From positions 806,001-870,000 of the forward strand of contig NZ_CP127039.1 in the NCBI RefSeq assembly GCF_030316605.1: 64,000 bases of DNA, written 5' to 3'. The translations under genes were made by a program, and so were the position numbers. This document shows, one piece after another, positions 1 through 12,037 of the stretch (its first letter is position 1; each line of letters opens with the position of its first letter). The notes below the pieces were generated by a model. That model did no database searches and was not told the DNA's origin. It saw only the letters and a program-made list of their open reading frames with translations. This DNA is from Spiroplasma ixodetis Y32 (GTDB lineage Bacteria > Bacillota_I > Bacilli_A > Mycoplasmatales > VBWQ01).

Positions 1-195
1 AATACAACTGAACTTAATAGTTTAAATCCAAACTTAATAAATGCAAAAATCAAGTATTTTAATGATGCCCAAGCTAGAACTGATGTAAGTAATCAAAATC
101 AAAAAGCAGGTGACTTGTATGTAGTTATTACTGCTGATATTAATGATGCAAATTATCAAGGTTCAACAAATCCAATTAAAATAACTCTTAAATAA
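1..195 (+). CDS. C-terminal fragment of a surface or lipoprotein-type protein
   Basis: The reading frame is open from the first base and ends at TAA 193-195, so only the last 64 residues are visible. The end reads as a small beta-rich domain (...DLYVVITADINDANYQGS...). It resembles the repeat domains of spiroplasmal lipoproteins and the repeats in the lipoprotein at 12524-13186, but this is inference from the look of the sequence. The next gene starts 16 bases downstream in the same direction. Confidence 0.5.
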   Translation, partial: NTTELNSLNPNLINAKIKYFNDAQARTDVSNQNQKAGDLYVVITADINDANYQGSTNPIKITLK

Positions 196-211
196 TTAAG
201 GAAATTAAATC

Positions 212-1965
212 ATGCCAATTGGAACAACTAGGACAGCAATACTTTTAAACATAAATAAACCAAAACATACTAGAAATAGTAAACAAGAAAAAAGCTTTTG
301 ATGAGAAATCTTAGAATTTATTGGTGTACAAGTAATTGCAGTAGCTCTTGCTCCATTTACTGGTGGTTTAAGTGAAGAGTTAGCATTTGGATTAGGTGCA
401 AGTGACTTTATTGGTAGTAGTATTGCTTTTGGTGTTGAAGCAACAACTGATTTTACTATTAATCAAGTTTATGATTATTTAAAAGGAAACGTAACAAAAT
501 GAAACACGTTCTTTAATTTATTACCAGCATTTGCGGGACTTGGTAGAATTACTCGTGGTTATCGTACTAGTAAATTTATTAAATTAGCATTAAAAAGTAA
601 AACATTAGAACAAATTGGTGTTAAAGAAGCAAATAATTTACAAGAAATTATTAATCAAGTAACTGGCAAAGAAATTTTAACAGATAAAATAATTGGTAAT
701 AATCGTTATTTAATGAATTATAGTTTTACTCCTAATCTTGAAACAATCATCCAAAATTTAGGTTTTGTTGCAGAAAGACAATTTAAAAACAATTTTCAAA
801 AATTAGAAGAACAAGAGTTAAAAGATTACTTACTATTACAAAATACATTAATAAAATTAAGTCCACAATTAACTCCAAAGTTTAAAATCAAAGATATTGA
901 TAAAGCAAATAACTTTTTAAAAAATATAATACTGATTTAAAAAAAGTATTAGCAATGAACCAACATGATTGATTAAGCTTAGTTTATACAATACATACAG
1001 AAAATAGGTATGGTAAGTCTTTAATTTTAGATTTACAAAAAATTCGTGCTAATGCTATTAAGTTTAATTTTAAAAATAGTACAATTCATAAACTAGTTTT
1101 AAACGCAAATAAACTTTTTAAATATTTTGATATTAGATTTTATTTAAAAAAAACTTTTAATAAATTTTGAAAAAATACACCATATTTTGAAAAATTACGA
1201 GAAAGTATATATAAAATACAAGAAAAATTTGAAGAATTAGAAGAAAAAGTAATTGAAAAAATTAATAAATTAAAAGAAAAAGCAACAGATTTATTTACTA
1301 GTGCTGAAAAGAGAGCAATAAAACATGCACAATTAATACCATTAAATTCGCCAGTATTTATGGGTTGTAAAATTCAACCATTATCATTAGATAAATTTGC
1401 TATTAGTATTTATCATCGTATTCCTAAATATAAACCAATTGTTGTTATTGATAGTTTTATTAAAGCACAAACTTTTGTTACTCAAATTCATCCATTTCAC
1501 TGATATCGCTGATATAGTGGTTGATACATTGGTTATGGAGTTAATCGTAATAAGTGATTAAAAGCAATAGCATTTGCTCCGCCAGTCGTACAACAAGTAA
1601 TTAAAGATAGTTTTAAAGTTTATAGAGACATATTTAGAACAATAAGAACTTATCATAAAGTAGTTAATGTTATTAATAATCCAATTGAAAATATTAATAA
1701 ATCATTTAAAAATGTTAGTTTAAAATTTTCGGTAAATACTTTATTTGGTACAGGATTATTACACCATTTAGAAAAATTTGCATACAGTCAAGTTGTAGAA
1801 AAAGGTAAAAAGAAAATTAGAAAAGAAATTGTCCATATCGCACATCGAAAAACAAAAACAAGAACTAAGCATTATAAAAAAGCATTTTTAAGGAATGATA
1901 AATTATGATTAATAAACTTTGAACTGATGTCAGTCTTGAAAATTATAATAACTGATACCCATTAA
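212..1965 (+). pseudogene. Prophage-associated protein, frameshifted
   Basis: ATG 212 follows AAGGAAATTAAATC, a plausible ribosome site. The first part encodes 242 residues with a hydrophobic glycine/alanine-rich stretch at about residues 35-80 and stops at TAA 938-940. A second frame opens at about 930 and runs on to TAA 1963-1965 with a charged coiled-coil-like region and a Trp/Tyr-rich patch (HPFHWYRWYSGWYIGYG). The two parts look like one gene broken by a single indel near 925-935. The 3' end overlaps the start of the 715-residue gene by 61 bases. I do not recognise the family. Position beside a tail-fibre-like gene suggests a phage structural or lysis-related role, which is inference. 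Confidence 0.6.
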
Positions 1966-4052
1966 CTGGAAAAATTACAGTAACTCCAGAGCAATACATA
2001 AAAACATGACCAATTGTTAATGATTGATTTAAAACTTTTGCTATGCGAGCACAAAATGATATTAATGCTTATCTTGATTTTGTTTTATCTAAATTTCCTT
2101 TTGATAGTTTTAAAGATGAATTAATTAAAGAAACATTAAGAGATATGGTTTATGTTTGTGTTGAGCATTGAGTATTTAATCGTACCCCAATTGAGTTTAA
2201 TGTTGATGCAACTATTCAATTTAATAATGGCAGTCAATTTAGTGCAAATAGTATTCCTACAATTAACGTTTGAGATTTAGCACCTAGCAGAATGAAAATA
2301 TGAGCAAAATTAACAGAATTAAAACAAGTATTTTCAAGTTATAATAATGATGAAATAGATGTGGAAAAAATTGACTTACAAGCATTTTATACTAGAACAC
2401 AAGTTAATGAATTAATTGAACAACAAAAAGAATTTACATTATCAAAGCAAATAAAACTATATGATGATGTTATTACTGATAATGAACATGAAGTTTTACC
2501 TGGTGCTGTTAGTAAATTAGTTAATAAAAGTTATATTGCAACTGAATATGATAAAGAAACTGAAACAATGATTTTAAATTGACCCAATGAAATTGGTACA
2601 TTACCACCTGAAGCATTACAAAATAATTCCCAAGTTGGTGATTTTACTCATGCTCCAACTGCTGATTTTTCTGTTAAACAACAAAAAATAATTACTACAA
2701 ATGAAAATACTATTAAATTATTAGAAAATAAAGTTGAGATTAATAAACAAAATATTGATGATATTAAAAATAACTGATTTAATATTGAAACTAGTCCTTT
2801 ATGAAAAAAAATGTCTTCTTTTATTCCTAGTAGTGAATTTGGTAAAACATATTTAGCAATATGAGGTTATATTTATCAACCTCCTAGTACTCCTACTGAT
2901 AATTACATATATAGTAATAAAAAAACTATGTTTAAGTTAAGTGGTGACATTCAAAGAACAACACAGAAAAAAAATAAATTAGATGAATTAATTGTAAATA
3001 ATGATACTACTATACAATTATTATATGATGATAATGATATTACTGTGGTTTCTAATAATCCTAATTATAAATCTGCTTCTGTTGAATTATATCAGTATCA
3101 AGATAATGGAATACCAACTGAATTTATAGCAGAAAAAAATACTGAGCATGATTATTACACAAAACAAGAAACTAATGAGTTATTAGATAGAAAACAAGAT
3201 AAACTTACTGCTGGCGATAATATAACTATTGATGAAAATAATGTTATTAGTGCTACTGGTGAATTAAACCCAAATAATTTTTATACAAAAGATGAAATTG
3301 ATAATAATTTAAAGATTAGTTTTGATTTTATTGATAGTATAAAACAAAATAAATTAATTCCTAATGGAAATATTGAAATTACAGAAGATAATAAAATTAG
3401 AGCATTTGATGCAAGTTTTGATAATAATAAATTTTTAAAAAATTATTCATTATATGATAGTAATACTGAATTAAATACAAGTGATTTAGTAATTGGAACT
3501 TGTGGCTACATTAATAAATGATATCAAAATAAGTTAAAAAATAGTAATGATGTTAATATTAATGATGATGATAATACAATTTCTATTTTTTCTGGAAATA
3601 ATACACAAATTTCAAATAATGTTGCAATTAATAATCAATATCAAAATTTACAAACAACTGCAAAAACTATTGTTGAAGCAATTAATGAATTAGTAGTAAG
3701 ATTAAATAATATTCCACAATGAAAAGAAGTAGCAGTTACTACTGATTTATTAACAATTAATTATGTATTAAATGATAAAACCCATTATAGAATTTATTAC
3801 AATCAGTATAATGTTTCAGGTCATGAAATTGGTAAAAATGCTTCTGTTATATCACACTTTTATTATCAAATTGATGATAAACCATTTCCTATTACTAATT
3901 TTGAATATAGTAATAATATATTTAGAGCAAAAGCAGGACACTTGTGAAAATTAGAAGAGTTACAAGATAATTCATCTAATTATGAAATTATAAGTAATAC
4001 TTTACAAATTATTTCACCAAGTAATGTAATATTGAATGTAATAAACCCTTAA
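1905..4052 (+). CDS. Phage tail-fibre/baseplate-like protein, 715 residues
   Basis: ATG 1905 sits behind AAGGAATGATAAATT and the frame is open to TAA 4050-4052 when TGA is read as Trp. Three modules of the type YT(R/K)xE(T/I)xN at about residues 162, 417 and 461 (YTRTQVNELIEQQ, YTKQETNELLDRKQ, YTKDEIDNNL), with a following KQDKLTAGDNITID stretch, are typical of tail fibres and baseplate proteins of Gram-positive tailed phages. The C-terminus holds a module starting QWKEV and ending WKLEELQ. A second, broken copy of that module follows at 4053-4427. This is the only long intact gene of the prophage. The tail-fibre call is from motif style, not from a database hit. Confidence 0.65.
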
Positions 4053-4427
4053 TAATAAAATCTAATAGTTTAAATACTAATAATCCAACTGAAAATACTT
4101 GACAAATTGACTTAAAAAATAATTCACAATGAAAAGAAGTTGGAATAAAAGAAAAAAAATAAATGAGATAATTGACAAATTACTTATGATTTTATAGAAA
4201 ATAAAAAATATAGGATTTATTATACTTGAAATATATATAATCAAGTTTATGCAATACAAGAATTTACTATAACTGATGCAAGAATAGCAGGTGTACCAAT
4301 AGAAGTTTTTAATAATGGAGATAATATATTAGTTTTATCAGTAAATCATGGACAATTTATCACTATTTATTCTTTAAAAGGAAGTTATAAAGGTGATTTA
4401 TGAAAATTAGAAGAATTACAAGAATAA
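4053..4427 (+). pseudogene. Broken second copy of the tail-fibre C-terminal module
   Basis: After the stop of the 715-residue gene, two frames together encode QWKEVGIKEKK, then KYRIYYTWNIYNQ, then GDLWKLEELQE and TAA at 4425-4427. These match in order the QWKEV, YRIYYNQYN and AGHLWKLEELQ segments of the intact gene's end. It is a tandem repeat of the receptor-end module, probably once fused to the fibre and now cut off by the TAA at 4050 and by frameshifts near 4160-4190. Confidence 0.6.
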
Positions 4428-4637
4428 TATTATGATTTTTAAAATTATAAAAATTATTTTAGGTTTAATTGGATTAACTAGGCATAAGTTAGTTAAGTTT
4501 ACTCCTATAATTTTTAATCTAGACAGTATGATTAGTTTAAATAATTAATAGTTAAGGAGTAAAGATGAAATATAAAGTTTATACAAGAAAAATTAAACTA
4601 GATGTTTTAAATGAATATGTAGTGATTAAAAAATTAA

Positions 4638-5577
4638 CGGACTTCTCCCCACATGTACTTGTGGAGGAAACAATGAAATTGAATGAGTTCAACAATGCTT
4701 TTCAAACAGAACAGGATTGTTTAAAATATATAGCAAGTTTGAAGAAAAACAAATGTATCATGTGTTCTTGAACAAGTTTGAATACTTCTAATTTAAGAAG
4801 AATAAGATGTTTGAAATGTCATCAAACATTTAGTATTCTTCATGGCACCATTTTTTACAAGTCACAAACACCTTTGAGATTTTGATTTTATCTCATCTTT
4901 AGATGAATAAACACCAAATATGGAATTACATCAACTGATGTTGCAAAAGAATTGGGTGTGACTTTGAAAACTGCTTGAAGAATGGGTCATGAAATCAGAA
5001 ATCGTATTGCCAAACAAGAACATCAATTTATTGTTGAGGGCATAGTGCAAATGGATGAAATGTATCTTTCACATATGGGTTTTAAAAAACAAGGAAGATC
5101 TTTGATAAATAAAACATTAATTGTTGGGATTTATGAAAAAACAACCAATAATTTAATTGTGAAAGTAATCAAAAACGCAAAAAGTAAAAATCTTTTGCAG
5201 TTTGCAAGAAACCATATTTCTTCAAAGTGTGATGTACATACTGATTCTTGAAAAGGATATCGTGATTTCAAATCACTTTTCCCTAATCACAAAACAGTTA
5301 ACCATCAAGATGGTTATGTTTCAAAAATTGGCGTAAATACCAATCAAATTGAATCAGTATGAAAACATATACGAAGAACATTTAAAACACATATCAAAGT
5401 TGCAAAACATCATGTTCATTTATATGCCAAAGAAGCTGCATATAAATTCAACAAGATACCTACTTTTGAAACTGTAATGCTATGTTTCATTTAAAAATGT
5501 GGGGAGAAGTCCGTAGATAGGCTTTTCTCAGCATTTATGCGATAAAATTTAAAATAGTACATAAAGGGAGAAAAGCC
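4638..5577 (+). mobile_element. IS1595-family element, copy 1
   Basis: 940 bp, from CGGACTTCTCCCC to GGGAGAAAAGCC, flanked by the 8-bp direct repeat AAAATTAA. Comparison with the uninterrupted IS3-like copy B confirms this duplication exactly. The left end is repeated as a perfect inverted copy inside the right side (ATGTGGGGAGAAGTCCG, 5497-5513). Six bases later a 59-bp hairpin unit (GGCTTTTCTC...GAGAAAAGCC) forms the true right end. The two outer ends are imperfect inverted repeats (GGACTTCTCCC against GGCTTTTCTCCC). It lies inside IS3-like copy A. Confidence 0.9.
4673..5494 (+). CDS. IS1595-family transposase (copy 1), 273 residues
   Basis: DDE transposase that moves the surrounding element. 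ATG 4673 follows GGAGGAAACA, a strong ribosome site. A zinc ribbon is visible as C28xxC31 and C46xxC49, followed by an HTH-like region at about 70-105 and an ISXO2-like catalytic domain. Candidate acidic residues are D128 (VQMDEMYL), D191 (VHTDSWKGY) and E227 (TNQIESVW). Several Trp are encoded by TGA, so a standard-code reading shows only fragments. All residues above are kept in this copy, so it may be active. The family call comes from the ribbon plus the TDxxxGY and TNxIES motifs, the 8-bp duplication and the GG ends. Confidence 0.88.
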
Positions 5578-6908
5578 AAAATTAAAAACCATTGATATTA
5601 AAACCAAATATCAATTATCAACCAGATCATTAATTTATAATTGAGTAAAAAAATATCAAAAAAATAATAAATTAATTACTATTCATACTTTTCAAACAAA
5701 TCATCAAATAGATAAAGTGAATATCAAAGATAAAAATTTAAAACTTGAAAATAAAAAACTCAAAAAGTCACTACTAAAAGAAAAAATAAAAAATGAATTT
5801 TTAAGACAAAAACAATTCTGTGATAAAGAATTAAAAAACAATCAAAATATTTTAAATAGTAAATTATTGAAAAGTAAATGTTTTTTAATAGTTGATAAAT
5901 ATAGAAATAAAAATTATGGAATTAATGACATAATTAGTTTGTTACCTATCAGTAAAGTTGCATATTATAAATGAATAAAAAACGGTAAAAAGAAATATCA
6001 AACAAAAATTGATAATGAGTTATTAAAAGAATTAAATAAAATTGTTGTTATTAGCAACAAAGATAAAATAATTAAAATTACTAGTTTAGAAAAGGTGAGA
6101 TTAGAATTAAAGAAAAACAACACCAATCTTAAATGCAGTAAAAACAGCATTATGGGGTTATTAGAAGATAATAATATCAAGCTATTAACCAAACCCAAAA
6201 AACAGCGTAGAGCGAAATCTAATTCCTTAAAATCAAATTTCCAAGATTTATTAAAACGTAATTTTACCAGTAATACTTATCTTGAAAAAGTTGGCATCGA
6301 TGGTACTTGATTTAAAGAATTAATTATTAATAATAAAAAAACTAAATTATTATTAGAAATTGCTACAGATATGAATAGTAATGCTATAGTTGGTTGAAAA
6401 ATTAATAAAAGTGAAAATGCAATAACCATTTTAAATGTTCTTAATCAAGTAACAAAGGCAAGTCGTAAAGAACATAAAATATTTGCAACATTTATCCAGT
6501 CTGATTTAGGTTCAGGTAATACTAGTAAAATAGTTACAAATAGTTTTAATAAAAGTAAAACTTTAATTAATTCAAAAAGTTTATCAGGATTTAAAGGCAA
6601 CCAAGTAAGTGAATGTTTAAATCGCTGAATCAAAAGAGATTTTAAAATTATGTTTGGTAACAAGTTTAATAGCATTAAACATTTCACAGAAGCATTAAGA
6701 AAATTTATTAACTGATGAAATAATGATAGAATGATTTTACGATTAAAAATGTCTCCAAACCAATTTGTACAGATTTGAAGACAAGAAAGTAAACTTATCT
6801 AACCAATGCCCTATTATCTTCTGCAACAGCAGGTTTAATTATCTTTATTATTGTCAAAATTATATTAAAAATTAATCAAATATTTTAAAAAGAAAGGTGG
6901 TGAATATT

Positions 6909-8156
6909 ATGCTAAGTTTATTTAAAAGAAAAGAAAAAATAAATATTAATGATAATCAAAATGAAAAATTAAAATTTTAAACTAATAAAAATAAAAGTAC
7001 ACATGCTTCTATTTTAAATTATTTTGGTTTTAACGACTTTAACCATGAAACTTATTTTACTGATTTTGTTGCTGAAAATAATGCTAATTTATATAACGCT
7101 CCATTAGATATGAATAATGAAACTATTGAACAATATTTAATTAAACAAGAATTTTATCGTAAAAAACTGAAATTCTATTTTTAAATTAAGTAAATTAGGA
7201 ATTAGTGGTTATTTAATTTATATTGCTAATGATGATTTATATTTTCAAGTAGTTGATATACAACAAAGAGTTTATGATATTACTGGTAAATTAATTCAAT
7301 GTACTATTTTTATGATAGTTATGAACAAAATGCACAAATGGTAAGACTATTTGAAATCTATACACTAAATAATGAGCAAGTAACAATTAATCGTGCAATT
7401 TATAGTATTAATGATAATAAAAAGCAAAATCAATTAGATTTCAAAACATACATTAATAATTCAAAATTACAACAAAAACAAACACTAAATATTAATTATA
7501 TTCCAATAGCAATTATGCGAAATAAAGCAAATGAGCAAGCAGATTGTAATAAAGTCATGGATAAAATTAAAGCGTTAGATGTTATTTATGAACAAATTGT
7601 TTTAGATACCATTTTAAATTCACCTAAATTTATATTTAGTCAAACTTATGGTAATGTTCAATCAACATTAGAAGAAGTAGTAAGAACTTTGGTTACTAAA
7701 AACTACATATTTAAAAGTGGCGGAGATAATAATGAACAAAACGAAAATATCAATATGACAAATAGTAATTTTAAAGGTAAGAATTTAACTGATATATACG
7801 ATTGAAATGTTAATGAAATATTTAAACGCTGTGGTATTCATATACCAAGTCAAAAGAAATCAGCACAACAATCAGTTCCCGAAAGTACAGCAGTAAATAT
7901 TTCAACTATTAATTATATCGAACAAAAATTATGACAATTTAATATTGATATTCTTAAATTTATTCAAATATTAGTTAGAGTTGATAAAGACTTACTAACT
8001 AGTAAAACATTTGAAATTAAATATGAAGAAGCAATTAATAATTTAACAGTTAAATTACAATTATTTAATCCCGAAAATAACCAATTAATAGGAGATAACA
8101 ATGGAAAACAACAACAAATCACAAACCAAGTTTCCACAGAAACAGAAGCAAACTAA
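6909..8156 (+). pseudogene. Phage portal-like protein, broken
   Basis: ATG 6909 follows AGAAAGGTGGTGAATATT. The frame has a TAA at about codon 24, a shift near 7180, and a shift back near 7298. The last part is then open to TAA 8154-8156. Portal-like features are a conserved N-terminal KQEFYRKKLKFY and a middle region with a paired NYIPIAIMRNKANEQ segment, VDKIKALD-like helix and FIFSQTYGN, as in SPP1-type portals that form the DNA-entry ring. The end overlaps the next gene by 56 bases. Three lesions make a functional product unlikely. The portal call is from general resemblance and context (terminase nearby). Confidence 0.5.
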
Positions 8157-9687
8157 ACTTAATCAAGCAGAAGTAGAAAATGATTATTTAATTGATAATA
8201 TTCCATATGACTTTACTAATATGATGCGTGCTAATAGTGACCCTGATATTAATAGAGCATATGATGAATTTAAAAAAAGAACAATTTATATTTATGAAAT
8301 TGAACGTTTATTTAAAAATAATGAAAATAATAGTTTAAGATTTTCAGCAAATACTATTAAAATTGGTTTTATTGATATTGATAAGGTATTAAAAACTACT
8401 GCTGTTGAAACATCAGATTTTACTATGCAATTAAATCAAAGAGCAAGTACTAATATTAATGATAATACAATTGAATATAGTATGACTGATATTAAAAATT
8501 TAATTTTTCAAGAAATAAAATTATTAAATCAATTTAAGTTATATGCAGTTAGTATAAATGAACCAATAACTGAAAATAATATTGATAACTTATATATTAT
8601 TAATAATTATTATCAACCTTATCAAAATCCAAAAACAAGAAGTACTAAAAGTATAACTATTATTAAAATTAAAGATTTTAAAACAAGAGATAGTTATCCA
8701 ATTATTATTAAATTACAAAAACCATTAGCTAGTGATACCACAAAGTTACTGGTTTAAAAATTAAAGCCCCTAGAAGCATGATTTTCGGCAATATAAAGGT
8801 ACTTGGTGAAGTTGACAATATGGAAAAGTATACCCAAAGTTATTTTTTAAGGATAAGATAGCATTTCCCTTACTATCAATGCCGATTGAAAATCAACCAA
8901 AAGTTAGAATATTACAACAATGATTTAGTGAACAAATATTACCTTGAAATTTAGCAAAACAATTTATTAGACAAGAAAAATCAGTTTTAGATTTAATTGC
9001 TATTGGTGGTGGAACTGAAACAAGAAAAGAAATTATTAATAATGCAAAAATAACATATGCTAAAATTGGTAAATATGATGGTGGAGACGCAGTACCGAAA
9101 AAATTACCTGATTTTGAAATGAAAAAAAACGAACAATATTGATTATATAGTCATCAAGAACCAAACCCACCTTATACAAGTAGAAATATTGTAATTGAAT
9201 TATCTAAAAATTTTAATGATATTGAAATTGAAATAAATGATAAACCACCAATTGATAGTTTACAAAAAGTATTATTAGATATGTTAACTTATACATATAC
9301 TTATAATAGAAACTTTGATGGGTTTGACCCATCACAACTTGCTCAAGATATTGCAAAATTAAGAGCAAAATTTGAAAGTCAAAAACCCGATGAGATGTTA
9401 TTACTAATTTATTTAAACAATGAAAATTAGATTATCCAAATTATGTAAAATTAGCACAAGTTAATTTATTTAAACAAATAGTTCTTATGTTATCCAATAA
9501 TATTTATTCAACTATGTCAATTAATAAAGGCTTAAACGATGATTATAAAATATTATTACCTTATTATTTTGAATTAACATCCAATCCAATTCATTCTAAA
9601 CCTGATAAAATTTGAGAATTTAAAGATGCAAAAGTAATATTAAAGTCTGAGTATTTTGATTTTACTGATATTAATAATATTAAATTA

Positions 9688-10628
9688 CGGACTTCTCCCC
9701 ACATGTACTTGTGGAGGAAACAATGAAATTGAATGAGTTCAACAATGCTTTTCAAACAGAACAGGATTGTTTAAAATATATAGCAAGTTTGAAGAAAAAC
9801 AAATGTATCATGTGTTCTTGAACAAGTTTGAATACTTCTAATTTAAGAAGAATAAGATGTTTGAAATGTCATCAAACATTTAGTATTCTTCATGGCACCA
9901 TTTTTTACAAGTCACAAACACCTTTGAGATTTTGATTTTATCTCATCTTTAGATGAATAAACACCAAACATGGAATTACATCAACTGATGTTGCAAAAGA
10001 ATTGGATGTGACTTTGAAAACTGCTTGAAGAATGGGTCATGAAATCAGAAATCGTATTGCCAAACAAGAACATCAATTTATTGTTGAGGGCATAGTGCAA
10101 ATGGATGAAATGTATCTTTCACATATGGGTTTTAAAAAACAAGGAAGATCTTTGATAAATAAAACATTAATTGTTGGGATTTATGAAAAAACAACCAATA
10201 ATTTAATTGTGAAAGTAATCAAAAACGCAAAAAGTAAAAATCTTTTGCAGTTTGCAAGAAACCATATTTCTTCAAAGTGTGATGTACATACTGATTCTTG
10301 AAAAGGATATCGTGATTTCAAATCACTTTTCCCTAATCACAAAACAGTTAACCATCAAGATGGTTATGTTTCAAAAATTGGCGTAAATACCAATCAAATT
10401 GAATCAGTATGAAAACATATACGAAGAACATTTAAAACACATATCAAAGTTGCAAAACATCATGTTCATTTATATGCCAAAGAAGCTGCATATAAATTCA
10501 ACAAGATACCTACTTTTGAAACTGTAATGCTATGTTTCATTTAAAAATGTGGGGAGAAGTCCGTAGATAGGCTTTTCTCAGCATTTATGTGATAAAATTT
10601 AAAAATAGTACATAAAGGGAGAAAAGCC
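9688..10628 (+). mobile_element. IS1595-family element, copy 2
   Basis: 941 bp with the same ends as copy 1, flanked by the 8-bp duplication TTAAATTA. It interrupts the phage structural gene at 8101-12041 in the same orientation. The 59-bp hairpin tail is present. Confidence 0.9.
9723..10544 (+). CDS. IS1595-family transposase (copy 2)
   Basis: Same 273-codon frame as copy 1 with GGAGGAAACA before ATG. Zinc ribbon cysteines and D128, D191 and E227 are kept. One visible difference is GGTGTG to GATGTG before codon 97 (Gly to Asp in KELGVTL). Confidence 0.85.
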
Positions 10629-11042
10629 TTAAATTAAAAAACAATGATATTAGCCAAAATGAATTATTTAAACTTGATGATAATCAATTTAATTGATTAT
10701 CTATTACAAACGAATTAGAAAGTAATAATATTCCATCATTAATTCCTGCCGATTGAACATTAAGTAATGGTGAATATGGAAAATACTTTACAAGAACAGT
10801 TATTCAAAATACTAAAATTGAAAATGCTTTAAATTTATATGGTTCAAATAAATCACAATTGTTCTCTAAATTAGATTTTTATAAAGAAATTTCTCAAATT
10901 GACAATAATAGTGAATTTGAATTACAAATTGAAAATCCGATTAATAACTTAAATCGGATTGAAATTAGTGGCATATTTGGTGCTGGAAATTATAATTTAA
11001 CGTTAATAACAGATAAAGAAGAAATAGACTTAAAAAATATTA

Positions 11043-11980
11043 GGCTTTTCTCTTTTTATGTACTATTAAATTTTATCACATAAATGCTGAGAAAAGCCTA
11101 TCTACGGACTTCTCCCCACATTTTTAAATGAAACATAGCATTACAGTTTCAAAAGTAGGTATCTTGTTGAATTTATATGCAGCTTCTTTGGCATATAAAT
11201 GAACATGATGTTTTGCAACTTTGATATGTGTTTTAAATGTTCTTCGTATATGTTTTCATACTGATTCAATTTGATTGGTATTTACGCCAATTTTTGAAAC
11301 ATAACCATCTTGATGGTTAACTGTTTTGTGATTAGGGAAAAGTGATTTGAAATCACGATATCCTTTTCAAGAATCAGTATGTACATCACACTTTGAAGAA
11401 ATATGGTTTCTTGCAAACTGCAAAAGATTTTTACTTTTTGCGTTTTTGATTACTTTCACAATTAAATTATTGGTTGTTTTTTCATAAATCCCAACAATTA
11501 ATGTTTTATTTATCAAAAATCTTACTTGTTTTTTAAAACCCATATGTGAAAGATACATTTCATCCATTTGCACTATGCCCTCAACAATAAATTGATGTTC
11601 TTGTTTGGCAATACGATTTCTGATTTGATGACCCATTCTTCAAGCAGTTTTCAAAGTCACACCCAATTCTTTTGCAACATCAGTTGATGTAATTCCATGT
11701 TTGGTGTTTATTCATCTAAAGATGAGATAAAATCAAAATCTCAAAGGTGTTTGTGACTTGTAAAAAATGGTGCCATGAAGAATACTAAATGTTTGATGAC
11801 ATTTCAAACATCTTATTCTTCTTAAATTAGAAGTATTCAAACTTGTTCAAGAACACATGATACATTTGTTTTTCTTCAAACTTGCTATATATTTTAAACA
11901 ATCCTGTTCTGTTTGAAAAGCATTGTTGAACTCATTCAATTTCATTGTTTCCTCCACAAGTACATGTGGGGAGAAGTCCG
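11043..11980 (-). mobile_element. IS1595-family element, copy 3
   Basis: 938 bp on the minus strand, flanked by the 8-bp duplication AAATATTA. The hairpin tail (11043-11100) is slightly shorter than in other copies because the arm reads GGCTTTTCTCTTTTTATG instead of GGCTTTTCTCCCTTTATG. It is inserted 414 bp from copy 2 in the opposite orientation and in the same host gene. Confidence 0.9.
11124..11945 (-). CDS. IS1595-family transposase (copy 3)
   Basis: Full 273-codon frame. Differences from copy 1 are GHEIRN to GHQIRN (shared with copy 5) and KKQGRSL to KKQVRFL just after the first catalytic Asp. Zinc ribbon and D/D/E residues are kept. Confidence 0.85.
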
Positions 11981-12037
11981 AAATATTAATTTATTTGATA
12001 AATATAACGAAAATATTTCTTATATTAATATTGAAAT

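Larger units (their letters stand above)
4565..6802 (+). pseudogene. IS3-like transposase, single ORF, split by IS1595 copy 1
   Basis: ATG 4565 follows TTAAGGAGTAAAG. The N-terminal HTH (KYQLSTRSLIYNWVKKY) is cut at codon 25 by IS1595 copy 1. The rest has a leucine-zipper-like coiled coil (LENKKLKKSLLKEKIKNEFL), an HTH_21-like segment (LLPISKVAYYKWIKNG) and an integrase core. Candidate catalytic residues are D in VGIDGTWF, D in QSDLGSGNTS and E in GNQVSECLNRW. Stop TAA 6800-6802. IS3 elements normally split the HTH part and the core between orfA and orfB joined by frameshifting, whereas here both lie in one frame. The family call rests on motif order. Confidence 0.75.
4481..6810 (+). mobile_element. 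IS3-like element, copy A (interrupted by IS1595 copy 1)
   Basis: Ends are imperfect inverted repeats: left GGCATAAGTTAGTTAAGTTT and right, read inwards, GGCATTGGTTAGATAAGTTT. The flanking trinucleotide CTA is present on both sides, a 3-bp target duplication as expected for IS3-type elements. Removing IS1595 copy 1 and its 8-bp duplication leaves 1382 bp with a 429-codon open frame. It is the only copy of the three whose frame would be intact without the insertion. The other copies are at 17286-19616 and 40482-41864. Confidence 0.8.
4432..6888 (+). pseudogene. Small membrane protein split by an IS3-like element
   Basis: ATG 4432 starts a hydrophobic peptide (MIFKIIKIILGLIGLT) that runs into the IS3-like element at 4481. 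Beyond the element, from 6811, the frame LSSATAGLIIFIIVKIILK continues to TAA 6886-6888. The trinucleotide CTA flanks the element on both sides. Joined, the product would be about 45-50 residues with one or two membrane segments, and the frames differ by one base. Its place between tail-fibre-like and portal-like genes suggests a phage membrane protein such as a holin, which is inference. Confidence 0.45.

Noticed and set aside
3772..3954. A 60-residue hydrophobic ORF inside the tail-fibre-like gene
   Set aside because: It is out of frame with the intact 715-residue gene, which covers the region.
4982..5251. An 89-residue stand-alone protein MGHEIRNRIAKQEH... in many copies
   Set aside because: It is an internal piece of the 273-residue IS1595-type transposase created by reading TGA as stop.
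5998..6687. Minus-strand ORFs opposite the IS3-like transposase (and their equivalents at 17916 and 41095)
   Set aside because: Hydrophobic shadows of the coding strand; they recur only because the element is repeated.
10628..11043. Copies 2 and 3 as a composite transposon around 414 bp of phage gene
   Set aside because: Each copy has its own different 8-bp duplication (TTAAATTA and AAATATTA), which shows two independent insertions.
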